DNA of 61,820 nt, from assembly GCA_025454175.1 (NCBI GenBank), contig JALOOX010000038.1, positions 1 through 61,820 of the forward strand, read 5' to 3'. Of this stretch, positions 1 to 8,396 are shown piece by piece (positions within the stretch are counted from its first letter, which is position 1; each line of letters begins with the position of its first letter). The translations under genes were made by a program, and so were the position numbers. The notes beneath the pieces are model-generated. The model was not told the origin of the DNA. It saw only the letters and a list, made by a program, of their open reading frames with translations, and did no database searches. This DNA comes from Syntrophobacteraceae bacterium. GTDB taxonomy: Bacteria > Desulfobacterota > Syntrophobacteria > Syntrophobacterales > Syntrophobacteraceae.

Positions 1-96
1 GAAATGGCATAGGTTTTGGGCCATTTCACCGTGTCTCTCCCTCCCCGTGTCTCCGCGTCCATGCGATCCACGGGGTCATGTGTGGGTAACTGTAAG

Positions 97-159
97 ACCC
101 TTCGGGGGGAGAGGGTCGGGGTGAGGGGGGAGCGAGCTTCACGCTGATCTGCGATGAAC
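97..159. repeat. Dispersed G-rich repeat, short copy
   Basis: Positions 97-130 are identical over 34 bases to 38487-38520, and 131-159 match 38571-38598 with two differences. This copy lacks the roughly 50-base middle section of the other copy, which carries an inverted block of the same kind (CTCCCTGAGGGAGAGG). It resembles the widespread CCCTCACCC/CTCTCCC intergenic repeats of many proteobacteria. That family assignment is from memory. Confidence 0.75.
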
Positions 160-220
160 GTCAATCCTTCGGGGCGCACGCAGAAGGAAGGAAAGGCCCA
201 AAGCCGAAACAGGTCTTCAA

Positions 221-263
221 CTCGAAGCCCGAAGCCCGAAGCCCGAAACTCAAAACTCGAAAC
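221..263. repeat. Tandem heptanucleotide array 1
   Basis: At least six adjacent 7-base units of the form CGAAGCC, CGAAGCC, CGAAGCC, CGAAACT, CAAAACT, CGAAACC can be read. Three more arrays with the same period and a related unit occur at 25930-25985, 47949-47978 and 49992-50033. Confidence 0.85.
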
Positions 264-311
264 CATCCATGGCGGTCCAGGGTCCGACGAATTCGCGGTA
301 AGAGGGAGCCC

Positions 312-1301
312 ATGCCAAAGGCGTTGATCACGGGTGCTACTGGATTTGTCGGTGGCCATGTGGCCGAGGTTCTGCTCGAGAGGGGTTGGGAGCTTCATGC
401 CCTCAAGCGCTCTACGTCCAGGCGCGTTCTGGATGAACGGTCGGGACTCAGGTGGCTCGATGGCGACATCAAGTCGCCCGGTGATGTGGGCCGGGCCATG
501 GAAGGATGCAGCGCGGTGTTTCATGTGGCTGCGGACTACCGGCTCTGGTGCGATCGCCCCGAGGAGATGTATGAGAACAACGTCAAGGGCACCGAGGTGA
601 TCCTCGCCGAGGCCCTGGCGCGGAAGGTTCAACGGGTGGTTTACACGAGCACCGTCGGAGCCCTGGGGCTCCGGACCAACGGCTCCGCTTCGAGCGAAGG
701 TACGCCGGTGTCGCTGCGTGACATGGTTGGCCACTACAAGCGATCCAAGTACATGGCCGAGAGGAAGGTGGAGGAGTACGCGGCCCGGGGCCTGCCTGTC
801 GTCATGGTTCATCCCAGCACTCCCATAGGACCCGGGGATCACAAGCCGACCCCAACGGGCAAGATCATCGTGGATTTCCTCAACGGTCGGATTCCCGCCT
901 ACCTGGACACGGGGCTCAACTTCGTTCACGTGAGGGACGTGGCCTGGGGGCACCTTCTGGCCTATGAGCGCGGCAAGATCGGCGAAAAGTACATCCTCGG
1001 CCACCGGAACCTTTCCCTGACGGACTTTTTCAAGCTGCTGGAGCGACTCACCGGGAAGTCCGCTCCTCGATTGCAGCTGCCCTACACTCCCGTGCTGATC
1101 CTGGCCGCCGCCGGGCACTGCATGTCCCGTTGGACCCACGTGGAGCCGTTCGTCAGTCTCGAGGCCGTGAGGATGGCCGGGCGCTACATGTTCTTTGACG
1201 CGGGCAAGGCGATCAGGGAGCTCGGGCTGCCCCAGACGCCCATTGAAAGGGCCGTCATCGATGCCGTCGACTGGTATCTCCGCAACGGCTACGTGAGATG
1301 A
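312..1301 (+). CDS. hpnA: Hopanoid-associated NAD-dependent sugar epimerase/dehydratase HpnA
   Basis: A 329-residue extended short-chain dehydrogenase. The Rossmann motif GATGFVG lies at residues 8-14 and the catalytic pair is Tyr142-x3-Lys146, preceded by a TST segment near residue 113. Length and sequence fit the HpnA group, whose genes cluster with hopanoid biosynthesis. The exact substrate of HpnA is not firmly established, but a nucleotide- or lipid-linked sugar is expected. The start is supported by AGGGAG six bases upstream. It is followed after about 70 bases by hpnH, which makes a hopanoid side-chain role likely. A generic NAD-dependent epimerase is the alternative. Confidence 0.85.
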   Translation: MPKALITGATGFVGGHVAEVLLERGWELHALKRSTSRRVLDERSGLRWLDGDIKSPGDVGRAMEGCSAVFHVAADYRLWCDRPEEMYENNVKGTEVILAEALARKVQRVVYTSTVGALGLRTNGSASSEGTPVSLRDMVGHYKRSKYMAERKVEEYAARGLPVVMVHPSTPIGPGDHKPTPTGKIIVDFLNGRIPAYLDTGLNFVHVRDVAWGHLLAYERGKIGEKYILGHRNLSLTDFFKLLERLTGKSAPRLQLPYTPVLILAAAGHCMSRWTHVEPFVSLEAVRMAGRYMFFDAGKAIRELGLPQTPIERAVIDAVDWYLRNGYVR

Positions 1302-1373
1302 TGAGGCTCCAGGCAAGGTGGCGCGCATGCTTCGAAGTGGATTCTTTTCCGACACCGTGAGCGAGAATTGTTG

Positions 1374-2369
1374 ATGCGTTTTCCACTCAGTTTGTACGTT
1401 TCCATGGTTGGATACCTTGTGAAGAATCGACTCCTGGGGCGCCGGAGGTTTCCCCTGGTGCTCATGCTGGAGCCGACCCACCGATGCAACCTGACCTGCT
1501 CCGGGTGCGGGAGGATCCGGGAGTACCAGGAGACCCTCAACCATGAAATGAGCCTCGAGGAATGCCTGCGGGCCGTGGGAGAGGCCGGCGCCCCCGTGGT
1601 GACCATCACCGGGGGTGAGCCCTTGCTTTATGGGGCCGTGGATCGCCTGGTCCGGGAGGTTCTCCTTCGGGGCAGCCACATTTATTTCTGCACCAACGGG
1701 CTCCTTCTGGAGGATTCACTGCCGCGTTTCCGCCCGTCATCCAGGTTCACCTGGAACGTCCATTTCGACGGGACGGAACCGGTCCACGACGCCATCATCC
1801 GCAGGGACGGGGGATTCAGGAAAGCCCTGGCCGGGGTGAAGCGGGCCAAGGCCATGGGGTTCCGGGTGAGCACGAACACGACGGTCTACCGGGAAACCAG
1901 CGTGGCCGACCTGGAGCGGCTGTTCGTGGAGCTGACGTCCGCCGGCGTCGACGGCATTCTCGTGGCTCCCGGCTTCAGCTATGAGGAAGTGCTCCGGGAC
2001 GTTTTTCTCACGCGCCGGGAGATCATGGACAAGTTTCGGGAGATCCGCGGGTGGCAGTATCGATTCCCCATCATCAGCAACCCCATATACCTTGATTTCC
2101 TGGTGGGCAACCGGTCCCTCCGGTGTACCCCGTGGGGGAGCCCGACTCGAAATCCACAGGGCTGGAAGTCGCCCTGCTACCTCATCACCGATGGGCACTA
2201 CCCGACATTCGATGAGCTCATGAGCCGGACGGACTGGGATCACTTCGTTTCGGGCAGGGATCCGAGGTGCGCCCAGTGCATGGTGCATTGCGGCTATGAG
2301 CCCACCATCGTCCGCGAGATGAACGGGCGCGACCTGCTGCGAATGATTCAATGGAACCTCCATGCCTGA
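1374..2369 (+). CDS. hpnH: Radical SAM adenosyl-hopene transferase HpnH
   Basis: 331 residues. The radical SAM cluster motif CNLTCSGC (C-x3-C-x2-C) is at residues 38-45, followed by the GGEP motif. The C-terminal part carries a further group of cysteines (CTPW, SPC, CAQC, HC) typical of HpnH-like proteins. The family couples 5'-deoxyadenosyl to diploptene, giving adenosylhopane, the first step of the C35 hopanoid side chain. In-frame TTG codons at 1368 and 1371 precede the ATG at 1374; I prefer the ATG because family members begin MRFPLS. The next gene overlaps it by 8 bases, so the two are probably translationally coupled. Confidence 0.92.
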   Translation: MRFPLSLYVSMVGYLVKNRLLGRRRFPLVLMLEPTHRCNLTCSGCGRIREYQETLNHEMSLEECLRAVGEAGAPVVTITGGEPLLYGAVDRLVREVLLRGSHIYFCTNGLLLEDSLPRFRPSSRFTWNVHFDGTEPVHDAIIRRDGGFRKALAGVKRAKAMGFRVSTNTTVYRETSVADLERLFVELTSAGVDGILVAPGFSYEEVLRDVFLTRREIMDKFREIRGWQYRFPIISNPIYLDFLVGNRSLRCTPWGSPTRNPQGWKSPCYLITDGHYPTFDELMSRTDWDHFVSGRDPRCAQCMVHCGYEPTIVREMNGRDLLRMIQWNLHA

Positions 2370-3291
2370 GGTATTGAGCCTCCTGGGCTCCACCATTCTC
2401 CTGAGGCCCTACGTCTTCATCTTCCTGGCCGTCTACGTGCTGGCGGGCGCCGTGCACATGGGGTGGAGGCGGACCCTGGCGTATATACCCCTGGGCTACG
2501 GTCTAGCCTGGATTTCCGAGCTCGCATCGATCCACTGGGGATTTCCCTACGGCGATTACTACTACATTCACGACACCATGGGCCGGGAGCTCTGGGTCCT
2601 CGGTGTCCCTTTCATGGACTCGCTGTCCTATGTGTTTCTCTCCTACTGCAGCTACTCCATGGCCATTTTCGTGCTGAGCCCTGTTCTTTTTTGCGCCCGG
2701 GGCTGCTTCATTCTGGAGACGCGCTCATTGCGGCGGGGCTGGAGCACCCTGCTGCTGGGCGCCCTGCTTTTCGTCCTGCTGGACATCATCATAGATCCGG
2801 TGGCGCTCCAGGGATATCGATGGTTCCTGGGGCAGATATACGGGTACCGGAGCCCGGGTGTCTATTTCGGCATTCCCATGAGCAACTTCGGCGGATGGCT
2901 CCTGGTGGGCCTGGCGCTGGTGGCGGCTTTGCAGTGTCTGGACCGCGTGTCTTCCCTCGATGATCCGGCTTCGGTGTACTGTCGGCCCTGGTCCTGGGTC
3001 TGCCTGGCTGGGCCCGCCCTGTACCTCGGGGTGCTCGCCTTCAACCTGTCCGTGACGTTCTGGATTGGTGAGCATCTGATGGGGACGGTCGGCCTCCTCA
3101 TCCTCTTTTACGCGGGCCTGGTGGCCTTCTTTTTCACCGTCTACAAGCAGGCGCGGATCACTCCGAGTGATGTGACGGCCCATGTCGATGATTTTCCCCT
3201 CTCTCCCGCCATCGTCCTGCTGGATTCCGGCAGGCCCGAGGAGCATGCGGAGGACGCGGAGGTCCCTCAAGGGAGTGTTGAGCAGCCCTGA
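2362..3291 (+). CDS. CruF-like (DUF422) polytopic membrane protein, carotenoid biosynthesis family
   Basis: 309 residues with about seven or eight hydrophobic segments and a charged C-terminal tail. Motifs such as PFMDSLSYVFLSY and LLDIIIDPVAL resemble the carotenoid hydratase/CruF (DUF422) family. In other bacteria that family hydrates a carotenoid end group. No carotenoid synthase or desaturase is visible in this window, and the gene overlaps hpnH, so a role on a hopanoid or another polyprenoid is possible. That is inference. The ATG lies inside the end of hpnH, with no clear binding site of its own. Confidence 0.7.
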   Translation: MPEVLSLLGSTILLRPYVFIFLAVYVLAGAVHMGWRRTLAYIPLGYGLAWISELASIHWGFPYGDYYYIHDTMGRELWVLGVPFMDSLSYVFLSYCSYSMAIFVLSPVLFCARGCFILETRSLRRGWSTLLLGALLFVLLDIIIDPVALQGYRWFLGQIYGYRSPGVYFGIPMSNFGGWLLVGLALVAALQCLDRVSSLDDPASVYCRPWSWVCLAGPALYLGVLAFNLSVTFWIGEHLMGTVGLLILFYAGLVAFFFTVYKQARITPSDVTAHVDDFPLSPAIVLLDSGRPEEHAEDAEVPQGSVEQP

Positions 3292-3350
3292 TGTTTGCCC
3301 TGGCCTCCCTGTGCCGGCAAAAGTCCGACGGTCTGGACCGGTTTTCGATT

Positions 3351-4199
3351 CTAAACGGTCTGGTCTCGCTCCACATTCCAACTGCTCACCCGGGAAGTCC
3401 CGGCGATCGATCGAAGCTGCCGCGCCGGCAGATCGACGAGGGTCGCCACCGCCTCTCCGAGTGACGCCGCGGCCCGCCGCGAGTCGCGCCACAGCCTGTG
3501 GAGGGAGAGGAGCAGTGCCGGTCTGCCCAGCACTGACCGGGCGATCCGACGAAGCTCGATACTTCCATGCTCGTCGGCGACGGAGGAGAGGTCGAAATCC
3601 AGCTCGTGACCAAGCTCGTCGCTGATGGATCGCAGGGTCAGGAAGGGAATGGAAGCCTCTCGCGCCAGTTGGGCCAGGGCGAAGCTTTCCATGTCCACGA
3701 GGGTCGGCGAATGCCTGGTGAGAGGATCCAGCTGAAGCGCGATCTCTTCCTTGGACGCCAGCCGCGGCGTCGTCACATCGATGCAGCGTGTCAACGAGAG
3801 CTCAGCCCCCAACACCCGCATCCATCGCCCATGGTCCGTCGACAGGCCTTCAGGCGCAATGGAGCGCCTTTCGGCATCCCACCGGCAGAACCGGTCGCAA
3901 AGGCAGATGTCGCCCACTCGGAGCCCGGGTGTGAGCCCGCCGCCGAAGCCGAAGGAGACCAGCAGGTCGCAACCTTCGCCGGACACGGCCCATTTGAAGA
4001 TTTCGGCCAGTCGACGGTCTCCCATGCCCGTTTCCACCAACAGGAGGCCGCGGTTTCCTGCATCGCGTCGCCATGCCGGGCACGGGAGGGGGCTCAGGCG
4101 CTTCCACGGGCCGGTTCGTCGCTTGACAACGGCCGTCTCCTGGGGGAGCGCGGCAAAAAGAATGATTCTGGGATTGGGCTTGAAAGGATCGGGGCTCAT
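3351..4199 (-). CDS. hpnG: Hopanoid-associated nucleoside phosphorylase HpnG
   Basis: 282 residues with a nucleoside phosphorylase fold. It shows the SFGFGGGL phosphate-side loop, a LVDMESFALAQLA segment that matches the purine/ribose binding motif of MTA/SAH nucleosidases, and RSISDE with the likely catalytic Asp. HpnG removes adenine from adenosylhopane, directly downstream of the HpnH reaction. The open frame extends much further upstream but overlaps the glycerophosphodiesterase gene. I chose the ATG at 4199 because it forms an ATGA overlap with that gene's stop. It converges with the hpnA-hpnH-cruF group, so both strands of the locus serve one pathway. Confidence 0.85.
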   Translation of the reverse strand: MSPDPFKPNPRIILFAALPQETAVVKRRTGPWKRLSPLPCPAWRRDAGNRGLLLVETGMGDRRLAEIFKWAVSGEGCDLLVSFGFGGGLTPGLRVGDICLCDRFCRWDAERRSIAPEGLSTDHGRWMRVLGAELSLTRCIDVTTPRLASKEEIALQLDPLTRHSPTLVDMESFALAQLAREASIPFLTLRSISDELGHELDFDLSSVADEHGSIELRRIARSVLGRPALLLSLHRLWRDSRRAAASLGEAVATLVDLPARQLRSIAGTSRVSSWNVERDQTV

Positions 4200-5038
4200 G
4201 GCGCCTCGTTCAGGAACGCGGCGAGTCGCTGGGGAAAATCGGTGAAGATGCCCCTGACCCGTTCCTGGCGCAGACGCATGAATGCTTCGTTGTCGTTGGC
4301 CACCCATGCCAGGGTGTGAAAACCCTCGCTCTGGAGCATGCGCGCATCGCCGGGAGCCAGGGCCGAGATTCTCGGGTGGTAGGAGAGGGCGCCGAGTCGC
4401 CGCAGGAGCATCAGTGGATCCCGGAGGCGCCGGCTGGTGAGCACTCCGAGATGCAGATCGGAGTCGATGTGGCGCGCCTCCTCGAGGTAGTCGTGGTTGA
4501 ATGACGAAATGAGAACGCTTCCTCGCACGCCCATGGAGTGGACGAGGGAAGCCACCTCCTTCACCACGATCCCGTGCCCGGGGGTTCCCGTGAGGTCCTT
4601 GATCTCGACGTTCACGCACCAGCGGTGACCGCGGGTGAAATCGAGGGCTTCGGCGAGGGTAGGGGCGTGGAGTCCCGGGAAGCCCTCGATCTCGAACCGA
4701 GAAATGCCTCCCCGCCCGATTTCGCGGAACGGGTCCTCGTGGATGAACCAGGAGCCGAAATCCAGGCACCGTATCTCGTCCAGGGTGAAATCATGGAGAT
4801 TCCACGGGCGCCTCCGCGGGAAGACGGTCCTGGCGTTGGACGTGCGCTGAAGCGTGGAGTCATGGATGACGACGAGCTCCCCGTCGCGGGTCATGCCGAC
4901 ATCCAGCTCCCACATGTGGGAGCCTGCAGCCAGGGCCCGGGCCGCCGCGGCCAGGGTGTTCTCGGGGGCCAGGGAGCGGGCTCCGCGATGGGCGATGTTG
5001 AGCATTTCGTGTTTTCGGAGAACCTCCTCGATGGACAT
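4196..5038 (-). CDS. Glycerophosphodiester phosphodiesterase (GDPD family)
   Basis: 280 residues with the GDPD signature: AHRGA at 16-20 (His17, Arg18), PENT at 25-28, WELDV with the metal ligands Glu44 and Asp46, and VVIHD with His59. The family hydrolyses glycerophosphodiesters to glycerol-3-phosphate and an alcohol. No signal peptide is evident, so the enzyme is probably cytoplasmic. It is in an apparent operon: a hot-dog fragment ends 9 bases upstream and hpnG overlaps its stop codon. Its link to hopanoids is unclear and may be only through lipid turnover. Confidence 0.88.
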   Translation of the reverse strand: MSIEEVLRKHEMLNIAHRGARSLAPENTLAAAARALAAGSHMWELDVGMTRDGELVVIHDSTLQRTSNARTVFPRRRPWNLHDFTLDEIRCLDFGSWFIHEDPFREIGRGGISRFEIEGFPGLHAPTLAEALDFTRGHRWCVNVEIKDLTGTPGHGIVVKEVASLVHSMGVRGSVLISSFNHDYLEEARHIDSDLHLGVLTSRRLRDPLMLLRRLGALSYHPRISALAPGDARMLQSEGFHTLAWVANDNEAFMRLRQERVRGIFTDFPQRLAAFLNEAP

Positions 5039-5047
5039 GGCGCGGCC

Positions 5048-5299
5048 TCAACCCTGGCTTGAGTCGAGAAGCTTCTCGATCTCTTCGAAGAGCCGTTCCA
5101 TCTCCCCGCGGTATTGAGCTGGAATCATGGGCAGGCGCTTTGGGGAGAGGAAGGCCATTTCGGCCTGAGCCTCGGCAAGGCGGTTTCCCCGGGCGTCCAG
5201 AAGTGTCCCCGTGACCCTGCAGCCGCGATCCCCGGCCTCGGCGCCGTCAGCCATGCGACCCACGGCTGTCAGTGGCAGCTGGATGGGGACGGGTCTCAT
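5048..5299 (-). pseudogene. C-terminal half of a PaaI-like hot-dog thioesterase (N-terminus missing)
   Basis: 83 residues that begin at a segment normally found mid-domain (RPVPIQLPLTAVGRM) and continue with VTGTLLDARGNRLAEAQAEM, the last two strands of a 4HBT hot-dog fold. The first half, with the central helix and HGG/DE active-site region, is absent. The upstream 220 bases in all three frames carry stops and no recognisable remainder. It lies in front of the GDPD gene in the same direction. Either it is a truncated remnant or an unusual half-domain protein; the first seems more likely. Confidence 0.5.
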
Positions 5300-5572
5300 C
5301 GATTCTCGGGATGCTGATTCTGTTCATGCCCTGGATTCCTGTGGGGTTCGCGTGGGATTCGTTTCAGCCGATCAGCCGAAAGACCGGGGGGTGCCCTCCC
5401 CCGGATTCGCCATCAGGGAGGATTATAGGCCAGACATGGCCCGATTGGCATGGAAAAAAGTGTGGAGCTTGTTGGACCGATGGTGCTATGATGATGCCGG
5501 TGAAAGGTGGGGGGAGTGGCGCAACCGATGCTCACTCGAAATACGTGGATCTCATCTCAGGAAAATACCGGC

Positions 5573-5737
5573 ATGGGTGTGGACGAAAAGCCTCAGCAGA
5601 CGAGCCTGGGCTTTTGGGTCCGAAAACGCTGTGACGATTGCGGGACCCCCGTCGTCATCGTGGCCGAGGACGGAACATTCTGTCTGCTTCGTTGCTCGGT
5701 GTGCGGCAAGGAGTATCAGTTTTACCTGCGCCCGTGA
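5573..5737 (+). CDS. Small zinc-ribbon-like protein, function unknown
   Basis: A 54-residue frame with two knuckles, C20-x2-C23 and C41-x2-C44, plus Cys37, in the pattern of a single zinc ribbon (CDDCGTP then CSVCGKEY). The frame is open upstream to 5507, but ATG 5573 has AGGA about ten bases before it. I do not recognise the family. It stands alone between the divergent hot-dog/GDPD operon and the MucR-like gene. The cysteine spacing is the only argument that it is real. Confidence 0.5.
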   Translation: MGVDEKPQQTSLGFWVRKRCDDCGTPVVIVAEDGTFCLLRCSVCGKEYQFYLRP

Positions 5738-5848
5738 CAGTCCTGTTGCGGACTACCGGACTACCCATACCGCATGAAGCGAGCAGGTCCCACGGGCGCT
5801 GGAGCGTCGGGGATATCCTCGCGTCACACGGGCTTCCGGGAACATCGG

Positions 5849-6406
5849 CTATTCGGGCTTCTTTCTGCGGGCTCGCCTGGGCTTGGACTCCGTGGCCGGC
5901 TCGGCCGTCGTTGGGGACACATCCAACCCTGAAGCCATCTCCTCGAGCTTCTTCTGCTTTCTCCCTTCCTGATACTTGACGAGGTTTTCCGGCAGACCGC
6001 GCTTTCTGGCCGCCTTGCTCCGAGCCTTGGTCAGGGCCCTGGCCGAAAGGGGCTGCTTCATGGGAAAGCCGTATTTCGTCTTGTAGTCCCGGGGGGTCAA
6101 GCCATGAGCCCCCAGATGCTTGGCGGTGAGCTGCCGCATCTCCGCGCCGCACTCGAGGCAGATGATGCGATCCTCGAGGATGGAGCTCTTGGGGTCCGCC
6201 TTCTCGGCCGCCCTCTCCGCGCCACCTCCTTCCTCACCGGTCCTGCCCGCTTCGACGGGTCCCCCCTCCACTTCTGACCTTTGAATGGCCTGAAGAGCGC
6301 TGAAGACGTTCTTGAGCGAAGCGACGATCTCCTCCGAGGACATGGGGTTGGTGGAAACCTGATTTTGCACAATTTCAGCTGCAATCTCCACGAGCTTCTT
6401 GGTCAT
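5849..6406 (-). CDS. MucR/Ros-family zinc-finger transcriptional regulator
   Basis: 185 residues. The N-terminal part (MTKKLVEIAAEIVQ) and the C-terminal finger region, CLEC then H-x3-H followed by GLTPRDYKTKYGFPMKQPLS, match the MucR/Ros family of bacterial C2H2-type regulators, which bind AT-rich DNA. Between them is a low-complexity acidic linker. The tail is strongly basic (RRARRKK). The ATG at 6406 has GAGGGAGGGA seven bases upstream, better than an earlier in-frame codon at 6442. It stands alone beside an AT-rich non-coding region, a plausible place for autoregulation. Confidence 0.88.
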   Translation of the reverse strand: MTKKLVEIAAEIVQNQVSTNPMSSEEIVASLKNVFSALQAIQRSEVEGGPVEAGRTGEEGGGAERAAEKADPKSSILEDRIICLECGAEMRQLTAKHLGAHGLTPRDYKTKYGFPMKQPLSARALTKARSKAARKRGLPENLVKYQEGRKQKKLEEMASGLDVSPTTAEPATESKPRRARRKKPE

Positions 6407-6590
6407 ATCATTCCCTCCCTCAAACGTGCTGTTGCGAATCATATATTGCGTGTTGATCTCACATATTCGTCTTTCCCTTGCCGGCTGCCTTTCTCTCTAG
6501 GATTGAATCGCATTATCTATCGATTTCGGATGATGTCAATAGTAGCTTGTGTGTATTGACTCACTCGTCGGTTTTTTTATACGAGGTATG

Positions 6591-6646
6591 GGATTAGGAG
6601 TGAGAATCAAGGAAAACATGGAGCATTTGCGTGTGGCTCCTAATCC
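6591..6646. repeat. Inverted repeat with perfect 10-base arms
   Basis: GGATTAGGAG (6591-6600) is the exact reverse complement of CTCCTAATCC (6637-6646), separated by 36 bases. No T-run follows. It could fold in a transcript or be a protein binding site. No coding frame explains it. Confidence 0.6.
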
Positions 6647-6941
6647 TCCTATGGAAATTGGATGGCTCGGATACTGGCTCCAGTGAATCATTTCTCCGAC
6701 ATTGAACAAGGTGTCAAACGTTTTCGATCTCATGGTATGCGATGTCCAAGGATCCCTTGCGGGAAGAGATTTGGGAGAGTCCATGTCTCGAGATTATTGG
6801 CGGGATGGGCTTCATCAATTTAGCCTTGAGCGCACTTGTTTCAGCCAATAAGGGTGCGGCCGGTTGGATCAATGGAGGCTCGTCATGATTAGCCCGCGAA
6901 ACATGATCTTTTGGGCTTACAGAGGGATGGGTCGGTTGAGG

Positions 6942-6969
6942 TTGACAGATATGAAGAACATACTGTAAT
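6942..6969 (+). promoter_or_regulatory. Probable sigma-70 promoter of livK
   Basis: TTGACA at 6942-6947 is a full -35 match. After 16 bases comes TGTAAT (6964-6969), a 5/6 match to the -10 box. Transcription would start near 6976, leaving about 60 bases before the livK ATG. Confidence 0.55.
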
Positions 6970-7034
6970 AAAGCGCTTGAACCGCTTCTCTGAATGGTTT
7001 TCAATGAAAAGTACCCGTGCTGAAGGAGAATGAG

Positions 7035-8165
7035 ATGATCCGAAAAACCTGCTTGGCCCTCGTTGTTCTGACCGGCTTGTTCTTCCTGGTGTCCGCGGCT
7101 CCTGCCGTGGCTCAGGATACGATCAAGATAGGCGCCTACCTCCCCATGACCGGGGCCGTTGCGGCCTACGGCGAGTCCGAGTGGGCCGGCATTCAGATCG
7201 CTCGCGACATGGAGCCCGAGGTTCTGGGCAAAAAGGTCGAGCTCAAGCTGGTCGACACCAAGAGCGACAAGATCGAGGCGGCCAACGCCATGACTCTCCT
7301 GGTGGAAAAGGAGAAGGTGGTGGCGGTTCTGGGCGAGGCCATCAGCGGGAACTCCATGGCCGGCAATCCCATTTCCGAGGCGGCGAAGATCCCCACGGTG
7401 AGTCCGACGGCAACCAATCCCCTTGTGAACCAGGGAAAGCAGTACGCGTTTCGAGCCTGCTTCATCGACCCGTTTCAGGGCGAAGTGGCCGCCAGGTTCG
7501 CCTTCAAGGATTTGAACGCCAAGACGGCCGCCCTCATTATCGACCAGGCCCAGGACTATGCGGTGGGGCTCGCCAAGTTCTTCGAGAACGAGTTCACCAA
7601 GCTGGGCGGAAAGATCGTCACGAAAACCTACATTCAGACGGGCGACCAGGATTTTTCGGCCCAGTTGTCCGCCGTGCAGGCAGCCAATCCCGAGCTGATC
7701 TATGCCCCCAATTATTACACCGAGACTGCACTCATGGCCAAGCAGGCGCGCGATCTCGGCATCAAGGTGCCCATCCTGACCGGTGACGGAGCCCAGGAAT
7801 CCGCCCTGATCGAGATCGGCGGAGCCGCCGTGGAAGACGTGTATTTCACCGGACATTTCCACAAGCAGGCTGCCACGACCGATCGGGCCAAGGAGTACAT
7901 CAGGCGGTTCGAGGAGAAGCACAAGAAGGAAGCCGATGCCTTCGGCGCCCTGGGAGCCGATGCGTATTTCCTGGCCGTCGACGCCATCAAGCGGGCCGGG
8001 TCCACCGACGGTGCCAAGATCCGCGACGCACTGGCGAATACCAAGGATTTCAAGGCCGTCTCCGGAACCATCACCATGGGCGAGAACGGCAACCCCATCA
8101 AGAGCATGGTGATCAACAAGGTCCAGGGCGGCAAGTTCGTCTACGTGACCACCATCAATCCGTAG
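7035..8165 (+). CDS. livK: Branched-chain amino acid ABC transporter, periplasmic binding protein (LivK-like)
   Basis: 376 residues. The first 26 residues form a signal peptide (MIRKTCLALVVLTGLFF core, APAVAQD cleavage region). The mature part has the type I periplasmic binding fold of the Leu/Ile/Val receptor family (IKIGAYLPMTGAVAAYGES opening). AAGGAG six bases before ATG 7035 fixes the start over the in-frame GTG at 7017. The four remaining transporter genes follow, but a terminator hairpin and a new promoter separate them from this gene, which would allow higher expression of the receptor. The exact ligand (branched-chain amino acid, amide or aromatic acid) cannot be told from sequence. 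Confidence 0.9.
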   Translation: MIRKTCLALVVLTGLFFLVSAAPAVAQDTIKIGAYLPMTGAVAAYGESEWAGIQIARDMEPEVLGKKVELKLVDTKSDKIEAANAMTLLVEKEKVVAVLGEAISGNSMAGNPISEAAKIPTVSPTATNPLVNQGKQYAFRACFIDPFQGEVAARFAFKDLNAKTAALIIDQAQDYAVGLAKFFENEFTKLGGKIVTKTYIQTGDQDFSAQLSAVQAANPELIYAPNYYTETALMAKQARDLGIKVPILTGDGAQESALIEIGGAAVEDVYFTGHFHKQAATTDRAKEYIRRFEEKHKKEADAFGALGADAYFLAVDAIKRAGSTDGAKIRDALANTKDFKAVSGTITMGENGNPIKSMVINKVQGGKFVYVTTINP

Positions 8166-8319
8166 GGAGTTTTCCGGGTGCGGCGGGCCGGATGTCCAAT
8201 GCAGGGGGGGCTGCATGGGTGCTCGGGCCGATGCGCCTCGAGTTCGTTCACCATTCGCGTGTTTCATGCAGAAACGTTCGGGGCGGAAATCGAGCCAACG
8301 AATGATGCAAAGGGGAGGG

Positions 8320-8357
8320 GCAGGGTGTTGATTGCGATGCACCCTGCTTTTCTTTTT
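8320..8357 (+). terminator. Rho-independent terminator after livK
   Basis: GCAGGGTG (8320-8327) pairs perfectly with CACCCTGC (8340-8347) around a 12-base loop, followed by a T-rich run TTTTCTTTTTT. It lies 155 bases after the livK stop and before livH. Confidence 0.75.
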
Positions 8358-8367
8358 TCCGGGGGGT

Positions 8368-8396
8368 TTGGCTCGTCCCGAAGGTTCTGTTATAAG
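8368..8396 (+). promoter_or_regulatory. Possible second promoter, in front of livH
   Basis: TTGGCT (8368-8373, 4/6) and TATAAG (8391-8396, 5/6) are spaced by 17 bases and lie directly after the livK terminator. Transcription would start about 55 bases before the livH start codon. Confidence 0.45.

Larger units (their letters stand above)
1..311. other. Non-coding region upstream of hpnA holding two dispersed repeats
   Basis: I see no convincing gene here. The stretch holds one copy of a G-rich dispersed repeat (about 97-159) and one array of 7-bp units (about 221-263), both listed separately. The hpnA ribosome binding site AGGGAG lies just before position 312. I could not identify a clear promoter. 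Confidence 0.6.
6407..7034. other. AT-rich non-coding region between the MucR-like gene and livK
   Basis: This stretch of about 630 bases is visibly poorer in G and C than its neighbours. I find no convincing gene; an 82-codon frame on the minus strand has no recognisable features. It contains a perfect 10-base inverted repeat (6591-6600 with 6637-6646) and a consensus-like promoter for livK near its right end. Confidence 0.6.

Noticed and set aside
5272-5634. 120-codon frame with a hydrophobic start
   Set aside because: The short hydrophobic stretch looks like a signal peptide, but the rest has no domain and it overlaps the zinc-ribbon gene and the thioesterase fragment.
6536-6784. 82-codon minus-strand frame in the AT-rich gap
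   Set aside because: No binding site or family features; probably chance.
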